A stretch of 64,000 nt of DNA. Origin: Hysterangium stoloniferum (lineage: Eukaryota; Basidiomycota; Agaricomycetes; Hysterangiales; Hysterangiaceae). A program made the position numbers and the translations under genes. The stretch covers positions 62,001 to 126,000 of the forward strand of contig WHVD01000123.1 of assembly GCA_015178975.1 (NCBI GenBank), given 5' to 3'. The number at the start of each line of letters is the position of its first letter. Position 1 is the stretch's first letter. Under the pieces are notes generated by a model. It saw only the letters and a program-made list of their open reading frames with translations. It was not told the origin of the DNA and did not search any database. Below are positions 57,131 through 64,000 of the stretch, in pieces.

Positions 57131-57660
57131 CCAGAGTCATTACTACCCCGGCAAGCATCATATCTTCTGCCCACATTGTGATGAGAATAGTCTAACAGTA
57201 ATGATGTTGGGTTAGCAAGATCCTATTCAGCTATTCGTGGGTTGTATCCACCAAGATATATGGTTTTGACAGGTTGCTGGAGCTGTATTGAAGATTATTG
57301 TGTGAAGCAATTTCAGAGTGCATACAGTCACTTATTCTTAGTGCAGCTCTGTGCTGCGTCCGTGACGAAAACTGGGCCAATTATACCTTTGAATTTGTAG
57401 GGTTTGTGACTAATAATCAAATGTATTGTAGGACTAGATATATATATCGCATAGGCAATAATTATTCCCACACCATTTCTGAACTGAACTGTGATGACTT
57501 CGTTCGGAATTATTGAACCAGTCCAAGACCAGGTGTGGCCTTTGCCACTGTCTTTGAAGGAAATTCTTGTCCCTTTTGGTCTGATACTAGGATACAGAAG
57601 TTTTATTGTCATCGGGAGTGATCTGAATGGTATTCTATTTTTCCTGCTGCACTGAAGACT
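56655..57660 (+). repeat. tandem duplication of a 0.5-kb family 2 (beta) segment
   Basis: 56,655-57,125 and 57,200-57,660 are direct copies, both containing GGTTGCATCCACCAAG-like and TGACGAAAACTGG sequence. It is a local duplication inside the beta unit. Confidence 0.75.
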
Positions 57661-57692
57661 ATCCCCGGAGTCATTACATTATGATCTATTAC

Positions 57693-57741
57693 TGTTACGA
57701 CCGAACAATCCTGCTGGACTCCGGGCACTAACCCGTACGCC
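57693..57741 (+). repeat. fragment of Gypsy-2-type LTR
   Basis: TGTTACGACCGAACAATCC.. matches the first 50 bp of the Gypsy-2 LTR read on the minus strand (TGTTATGACCAGAG..). It joins the palindromic element directly. Confidence 0.65.
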
Positions 57742-58044
57742 TGTTAAGTGCCGTGTCAGGAACTTATTCCGGAACTATCGGGAAGTCACCGGGAAGTCGG
57801 AAACCTATCGATAGGGTCAGGACGTTGGCTTCAGCTTATGTGCTGCGCCTCTAAGCAAACACTCAATGTCCTTAATTTCGGAGGTGAGACTTATAATGGA
57901 AGATATGGATATTCAGAGTTCCGAAGTTGCATAGAGGTGCAGCACATAAGCTGAAGCCGACGTCCTGACCCTATCTAGTAGTTTCCGACTTTCCCGGTGA
58001 CTTCCTGATAGTTCCCGAATAAGTTCCCGACACGGCACTTAACA
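57742..58044. mobile_element. 303-bp palindromic element built from LTR-like ends
   Basis: Starts TGTTAAGTGCCGTGTC and ends GACACGGCACTTAACA. Two arms of about 111 bp (57,742-57,852 and 57,934-58,044) are inverted copies, roughly 88 percent alike, around an 80-bp centre. The arm's order of motifs (TGTTAAG, then GGCTTCAGCTTATGTGCTGC) is that of the 5' end of the solo LTR at 51,270-52,716, so it looks like two LTR starts joined head to head. No clear target duplication. Confidence 0.7.
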
Positions 58045-58250
58045 GCACAGCTGGTGGCTCCAAATGTATTCAACACATGGATGGGTACAACTGCAGAGCT
58101 CGTGGCGATAATACAAAGTGGCTATATGCGTTCTTACATAGGCCCAAATCATGTAGCTTTATAAGATCTGCAACCCTGGGTGCAAAGTGACTTGCAACGC
58201 TATTCGGCTCCTGGTTTGATTGAGATGTGTCAGCAGTATTGAAGAGAAAT
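58045..58250 (+). pseudogene. family 3, 3' fragment
   Basis: Matches about 28,115-28,320 (TCCAAATGTATTCAACA..; TTCTTACATAGG..). It converges on family 2 copy F. Confidence 0.45.
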
Positions 58251-58324
58251 GATTAGCAAGTGTGTCCATTTGATGGTGCAAAACCTTTCAGGGGAACCAT
58301 GTTTTCCAACACTGATATGGAGTT

Positions 58325-59203
58325 CTAATTATACCCTACCAACACACGAGTGGAAGGAGTGGCAACCATGCAAAGGAAAGAACATGCAGTCAAATCTAAA
58401 TGCTCAAGGCTGGACCCAGTGTCTTGGTCATTGGTTGAGCCGTGCATCACATTAAAATGTAGAAGGAGAGGAACGAGAATATAAATGGCATCAAGGCTGC
58501 GCACTGTGGTACATGCAGATTCGGGTCGGATGATCCAGCTATCATCTTCAGAGTAACCGATATGATTTTCTCGGCACAATCCAAGAGCAGGTAATTTGGA
58601 CTCATTTCTATCAAAACCAGACTGGTAGGACAATTTCATGGGGGGATGTAAGACACTGCTATAAGGTAAAATAGTGTGAACAAACCTTATGATGCGCACA
58701 ATGATCGAAGAAACCACATTGAGCTGGTTGATGTGATCGGTGAGAAGCGTGCTGTCATCGAAGAAGGTTTGCAAGGAGCGCATACTCCAATACAGTGAAC
58801 GTAATGCCTCCGAATCAATATGTTGTGTCAATGACGCTATAAGAATGTGTATGTCATCCAGTATAACGTTCAATATAGCTCCAGCAATATCTCGAAACCA
58901 TGCGTCTTGGTGGATGCAACACACGAGGAGCCATATAGAATAATCATAAAAGTCAGGTGGTTGTGTGTGATTTTGTCTGTTAAGGTTTTGGTGGGCAGGA
59001 TGAAATGATATGATGTGGTGACGCACGGTTGTAACCAGAATTCAATGTAACCTCTTATCACCGTGAGCTCCTCGACAGATAGTTGACACACGTGGCAGGT
59101 CGCTTCCAGGATATACACAAGGCCACAAAGAGGTGAGGGATCATGAAATTCTGATAGATACCGGACAATGTGTATGATAAATGTTGATGCAACCTCATCC
59201 AAG
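58325..59203 (-). pseudogene. family 2, copy F, 3' part
   Basis: The third exon ends at 58,325 (STRVLVGYN) and is fused in one frame with the second exon (58,325-59,026) through the region that is intron 2 in copy D. Intron 1 keeps the GTGCGT..AACAG pattern (near 58,980-59,030). Exon 1 is cut by a miniature LTR element at 59,204; its first part continues at 60,265. Confidence 0.65.
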
Positions 59204-59340
59204 TGTAAGGATATGCAACGGGATTTCATGTGGGTGAGGGGATGACAAAGTCCCTACCTAGAATACAACCAATGACTAAGCTACTGTATAGTACACAATT
59301 AGCCGAGTGTCAACGATGTGCAACACTAGGACTTCTAACA
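59204..59340. repeat. TRIM terminal repeat, left
   Basis: 137 bp, TGTAAGGATATGCAACG..ACTTCTAACA. Confidence 0.88.
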
Positions 59341-59824
59341 CGCCCACTTTGCATGTCATTGAGAGCCCATAGTAGATCCATACATAACAGCCAAAAATTA
59401 AACATCCTTTTAACACAAAAAAAATGTGCCCACTTGGCGCAAAATCTGTCCAAAAAATCTGTCTAAAATCCATCCGAAAATCTTGAAACTACCCGCTGCA
59501 CTGTGCCCACTAGACGCAATATTAGATGCAATATTCGTCCAAAACTTGAAAATACACTGCACCCACTAGATGCAAAAATCGTCTGGTACATTTGGCGTCG
59601 AATGGTACCTCGGAGCATCCCTTGCTCCTAGTACACATTCCCCCAACCTCCCAGACCACACCTCCACTACATTAGTGTCAAATGGTACCTTCGGCTCACA
59701 ATTCCTAGCACAAATCCTCCTAACCTCCCGGATTTCACATGCTAGACTGCAGAGCCCTGCTCACAACTCCTAGTCCCCACAAATAACAGAATACTTCAGC
59801 CTGGCCACTTGTGGGACAACAGGC

Positions 59825-60172
59825 CTACTTTGCAAAGGTCAGTTCGCAGAACTCGAAGTCAAATGTTGTTGTCTTCATCAAACCCATAGATGTACTTGGA
59901 ACAGGTACAACAATCTGTGAGTCCATTCCCAATAAACCATGCTCCATATACCACTGCCACTCCACAGTATATTTAGTCCCAATACCACACTTTGTAAGTT
60001 CACCTCTCATTGCACTGACAAAAATTTTCAAAATAGAAGCAGCAATGTTGACAATGACAAAGGGGTGTAGTTTAGATATAGCAGCAGTAGATAAGCAAAT
60101 AAGAGGCAACTGGCAGGGCCCATAACCTGTAATGATATGCAACAGGATTTCATGTGGGTGAGGGGATGACAA
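59825..60172 (-). other. open frame inside TRIM, possibly captured sequence
   Basis: A 115-codon minus-strand frame including LPLICLSTAAISKLHPFVIV and RGELTKCGIGTKYTVEWQW, with a hydrophobic helical centre. Its start lies in the right terminal repeat. The complementary strand is also open for 104 codons (59,811-60,125), so coding is uncertain. It matches no retroelement protein I know; a captured host exon is possible. Confidence 0.3.
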
Positions 60173-60264
60173 AGTCCCTACCTAGAATACAACTGATGAC
60201 TAAGTTACTGTATAGTACACAATTAGCCCAGTGTCAACGACGTGCAACACTAGGACTTCTAACA
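60128..60264. repeat. TRIM terminal repeat, right
   Basis: 137 bp, TGTAATGATATGCAAC..ACTTCTAACA, followed by the ccaag duplication. Confidence 0.88.
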
Positions 60265-60568
60265 CCAAGTTGGTGTGCAGCAGTGACTTGACTAAAATGT
60301 TGTAAAGTGATGATGTAATCCCAGTTGACGCGTCTCTATTTGACGGATGAACGCCGGGATACCACGTGAAGGCCCAAGCCAAACACGTCATAAGCTGACC
60401 TATGTTGAAGTTATGGCCGCTCGGTAGTAATCTCAACGTAATGACATTTGTGGGTCCTAGAATACTTCGTGCTAAACTACGTAATCCTGTATAGTAGCTT
60501 AGTAATCTTAACGCTTTTTGTTCGCGTCCACGGTGTACCGACGTATACCCCCCCCTTTGCGTCAACAA
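60265..60568 (-). pseudogene. family 2, copy F, 5' part
   Basis: Encodes MTCLAWAFTWYPGVHPSNRD and SSLYNILVKSLLHTNL, matching exon 1 of copies C and D, then meets the TRIM. The sequence upstream of 60,420 differs from the other units and seems to be a separate insert. Confidence 0.6.
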
Positions 60569-60708
60569 CCTATGCTATGCCGCTGCATATAAAGTGAAGG
60601 AAGGCATCGGGTCCCATAAAATCATCCAAGCTCGTTTCCGAATTTGAGGCGGGTATATGGGTCTACAAAGACGTTGATATTTCGAGTGTATTCAACATTG
60701 ACGCTGAG

Positions 60709-61421
60709 TTATCCCCACCTCATTAAATCGACACTCTCTTGAACTAGTCTTCTCAATCTTGGCAAGGTGAGATGCTTGCGTAGAGCCTGGCTAAAGGCAC
60801 CGTTGTTGTGAGACAATTGACTGATTATTTTCCCGTATATTGTCAGCTTTCCCATCAGTGAAGCTTTCTTTGCACTGTGCAGGACTTTCATCCCAACCCT
60901 TTCCAAACCAACTCCACAGTAATACCCAGGGCTAATTTCAATACTTGATGATGTCCCAAGACTCCGTGAGCTCATTCCCCAGTCATCGTCATGACTGCGA
61001 TACGGGCTGAGATTGGATGCCGTGTTGGCGGATATCCAACACATCTTGACAATAGTCTGTGGTTCATGGTAGCTCGTTTCCCCTTGGCACTGAAATATGC
61101 TGCATGTGACACAGATCCCATGGACATAGCATTATACTTCGCTGACCAACTCGTCGACCAGACCTCTATATGGTTTGCAGACAGCAGTATGTGTTCCTCA
61201 TCATCGGGGGCCCGATAACATAAATCATGGCCGGGTTCGCTACAACCCCATCGTTCTTGAAGCTTTTCCCTAAATATATCTCTCATCCCCTTTTGAATGA
61301 TCTGGTCCCGTTTTTCTGAACTCAATACATCTGGGGGAAGTAGTTCCTCAACGCCTTCAACGTAGGGCTCAGCCGTTGCCAAATCGTGATCTCTTAGAGT
61401 TATCTCGGTGACAGTAGACAT
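60709..61421 (-). pseudogene. family 1, copy F
   Basis: Exon 1 starts at 61,421 (MSTVTEITLRDHDLATAEPY..) and keeps CSEPGHDLCY. One base is missing just before the intron relative to copies B and C, and the donor reads GTCAGC. Exon 2 (CQGETSYHEPQTIVK.. to the stop at 60,709, RRLVQESVDLMRWG) is open. It is the most diverged alpha copy, likely an older and now broken member. Confidence 0.65.
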
Positions 61422-61429
61422 TGGTGGGT

Positions 61430-61720
61430 AGCAGTCGTACTTACATTCGAAAGGGGTGCTGAGCTTTTATGGCGCGGTCAGTCGGAGAGTCAATTCCACC
61501 AAGGTACAGCCTTGTGGCCGTCCTTACACAGTATTCACAGCCTGTCACAGCCGTCTTTGTAAATAACATCCCCTCACCTTCCATACAGGCTCCAGTGCAC
61601 TAAGTTACCTTACTACTTTCTTACGCCTTCTGCTGAAGGCTCACACAGCATTTAATAATAGTTTAGCCAATTGTTACCCCATAGTATAATATTATTGAGC
61701 GTCAGAGTTGCAATGCAGCC
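61430..61720 (-). pseudogene. family 5 fragment, unit F
   Basis: Matches the 27,044-27,256 type block in position and partly in sequence (the segment complementary to AAGGCTCACACAGCAT near 61,640). No open frame of useful length remains. Confidence 0.4.
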
Positions 61721-62857
61721 TTTCTGACATTCCAGAAGTTGGTTCAAGAATTTCTAATGAAGTCATCACGGTTCGGTTCAAGAAAGGTCCGGGAATAATC
61801 ATTGCCAGTGAGATATATATATCTAGTCCTACAACATATTTAATTATTAGTCACAAAACACGACCCCTACAAATTCAAAGGGATCATCGATCCGGCTTTC
61901 GTCACGGACTCCGCACAGAACTGCATTAAGAATAAGAAGTGACTATATGCGCTCTGAAATTGCTTCACACCATAATCTTGAATACCGCTCCAGAAACATG
62001 TCGAAACCATAAATCTTGGTGGATGCAACCGAATAGCTGAATAGGATCTTGGGTAACTCAACATCGTTACTGGCTATGCTGGCGACAATGGTTTTTGTCA
62101 GCAGGATGAGGTGTGATGGTGCGATGCACTGTTATAGCAAGAATTCAAGTAGCTTCTGATGGAAGTCACCTCCACACTGCTGACGGACGTGGGATATGGT
62201 TTTCACGATATACGCAAACCTACCGATGAGTAAAGTATCCATCAAATGTTGATAGATTTCGGGCGATTTGCATGATAAATGTCGATGCGACATCATCAAG
62301 GTTGGTGTTTAGTGGTGGCTTGGCGGCAGTATTATAAAATAGCGACCTCATTTCAGTTGACGTATTGCTTCTATCTGATTGATTGAGACCGGGGTATCAT
62401 ATCAAGGTGAAACCCAAAGCTGTCAGGAGCTTGCCAATGTGATCTCTCCGCTGTATATAGAGTGAATACCGGCGGAACAGGCATAAAATCATCGACGCTC
62501 CCTCCGGAATTACGTGGTTCTACGAAGATGTGAGGATTTCGAGTATATTCAATAACGCCAAGCTATCCCTACCTCATTAAATCAATGTTCTGTTGAATTA
62601 GTCTGCCTAGTCTTGCCAGAGTTTAATTCTAAATCAAAAAACCATCCACCCAAAATACTGCGAGACCATTCCCCAGTCCACGGTATGACTGAGATACGGG
62701 GTGAGGCAGAATGTGGCGTTCGTAGACTCCCTGGCATCCCAACCATACTCGAAGGTTCATGGTAAGTTGTCTCTCCTTGGCAGTGAAACATCCAGTTTGT
62801 CAACAGTCGTGCACCGAGAATTAAACTCAAGCCGGCTGTTGCTTGAATAATGGCCAT
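61721..62857 (-). pseudogene. divergent (beta) family 2 and family 1, minus strand
   Basis: 61,740-62,560 is the beta family 2 block. 62,582-62,857 encodes MAIIQATAGLSLILGARLLT.., then CQGETTYHEPSSMV, parallel to the family 1 exon 2 start CQGETTCHDPPTVV. A tail reading LARLGRLIQQNIDLMR corresponds to KLGRLVQDSADLTR. The frame is not continuous. It shows that the beta units carry the same gene order as the alpha units. Confidence 0.5.
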
Positions 62858-63674
62858 CCGTATTCAATTATATTATAATCCCACCACACGATTTCTAGTT
62901 TAAATAATTTTTATCACCCCAATGAGGACTGTATTCCTCGTGTGCCCTTGCCATATCAAGGGGCTTGCATCTTATAGACGGTCTGAGAAAAGCAAGGAAG
63001 ATCACAAGAGTTGACAATTCTGCTGCACAATCCAAGAGGTGTTCAGAGAAATTTCTTACGAGGTGGTTGACCGTCGAAAGTGAATATATTTTATTATCCT
63101 GGCTTGCTCAGTGAACTGTTTGCCACGACGCACCTGGCTCACACTATTCACCCATTTCTGTGGCTGTTCAATCTGATGATGGAAAGGTAGATTACGGATT
63201 GTGAAGTACTGTGAGTCCTTGCGAATGTCAAAGCTGACATCTGACGGTGTCTCCTCGGCGAGCCATTATGGCGACGAACCCACTAGCATTGTTTGATGAA
63301 ACGGTATGGAAGCCACATAATTATGTTCCGGGGGTTATTTTCCGGAAAAGGAAGACGTAATTCAAATTCGTCAACGGTGTCGACACACCAGTGAAAGGTG
63401 TAGAAACTAACGAATAGGAAGGAACAGGGGACGACAACTAACGTTCAAGAGGCCCACGGATCTAGTCGAATAGCTCTTTAATATTAGATAGAATCAAATG
63501 AATTTTTCGCTACTACTCACAATGAAATAATTCAAACATAACAATTGGTGGAATGAACTCCAGTCAACTGAAATTGGAGCAGCAGGAGGGGAGTAAAATA
63601 AATTATCGTGGCATGTAGTATGACGTTGACGACTGAAGCATTGAAACAGAAGACAAACGAGAAAATCTCGGGGA
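62858..63674 (-). pseudogene. decayed family 4/5 block
   Basis: 62,940-63,257 is the inverted counterpart of 1-330. 63,220-63,310 resembles the family 4 segment VAIM..AKE. 63,311-63,570 matches 39,899-40,160 (TTATGTTCCGGGG..). No open frame of note. Confidence 0.45.
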
Positions 63675-64000
63675 ATGACTGCTCCACACGGCGGGTCGTG
63701 GGTATTCTTCAGCTCTTCGTTGATATGTGATTCCCCCTGACATGACCACGAGCTACTTTTCTCTTAACCAAAGTGAAAGTTCACGAAATGTGTAGAAATG
63801 TCGGTGTCTTTATCATGGTGTTGTCCATTGGTTTGTTCCCGGCTTCTTGTTCTCCCAAACAAAGGACACGACAAGATTGTTAGCACTTGAGACACCCTAG
63901 TGGTGTTCGATTGACACTGTTACTGCTAGCATATGCGATGTCATTTCAGCGGTGGGTAGTCCTCGGAATCTATTCAACATCAATCTAGAGAACCTCGCAG
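63675..64000 (+). pseudogene. family 3, copy 4, running off the window
   Basis: Starts with the same CGGGTCGTGGGTATTCTTCAG segment as copies 2 and 3 and retains SID.VTASICDVIS and NLENLA. The window ends inside the copy. Confidence 0.45.

Larger units (their letters stand above)
59204..60264. mobile_element. TRIM: miniature LTR element, 1,061 bp (fossil)
   Basis: Two 137-bp direct terminal repeats (59,204-59,340 and 60,128-60,264, about 94 percent alike, TGTAA..TAACA) enclose 787 bp. The target duplication ccaag is exact (59,199-59,203 and 60,265-60,269). Removing it restores the family 2 sequence seen at 29,230. No retroelement proteins are encoded, so it is non-autonomous and looks whole as such. 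The centre holds an open frame of unknown origin (listed separately) and an internal repeat (GAATGGTACCT near 59,604 and AAATGGTACCT near 59,679). Confidence 0.88.

Overview
The window looks like a transposon-rich, gene-poor stretch of a filamentous fungus, most likely an agaricomycete (mushroom-forming basidiomycete). The grounds are chromodomain-bearing Ty3/Gypsy elements, Ty1/Copia elements, very short introns (50-63 bp, GT..AG) in the few intact host genes, and many near-identical dispersed copies. I see no tRNA, rRNA or CRISPR array and no recognisable housekeeping gene.

Layout. 1-3,123: decayed members of local multicopy gene families, reading on the + strand. 3,124-19,679: a broken chromodomain Gypsy element (core 6,704-16,099) lying between two 3,580-bp arms that are inverted copies of each other, nearly identical and perfectly collinear (paired positions always sum to 22,803). 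19,680-42,200: an array of repeated gene-like blocks, mostly on the minus strand, in the order family 5, family 1, family 2, with family 3 on the + strand converging on family 2. Copia fragments and solo LTRs are scattered through it. 42,201-47,379: a Copia element inserted into a family 1 copy (target duplication ggtgg). 47,763-55,864: a second Gypsy element (target duplication atggt), which itself holds a 1.45-kb solo LTR (target duplication cctct) with a large minisatellite. 55,865-64,000: more family blocks, a 303-bp palindromic LTR-derived element, and a 1,061-bp miniature LTR element (TRIM, target duplication ccaag) inside a family 2 copy.

The most gene-like content is two unrecognised families. 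Family 1 is a two-exon gene for a 214-residue protein with a Cys/His-rich middle; two copies (26,324-27,024 and 29,517-30,218) are fully open with the same intron. Family 2 is a three-exon gene; the copy at 35,533-36,647 is open for 333 codons, and its first intron is conserved in other copies. Families 1 and 2 sit head to tail with a TATA box between them. Their function is unknown to me. Retroelements are treated as fossils: both Gypsy elements and the Copia element are broken in several places.
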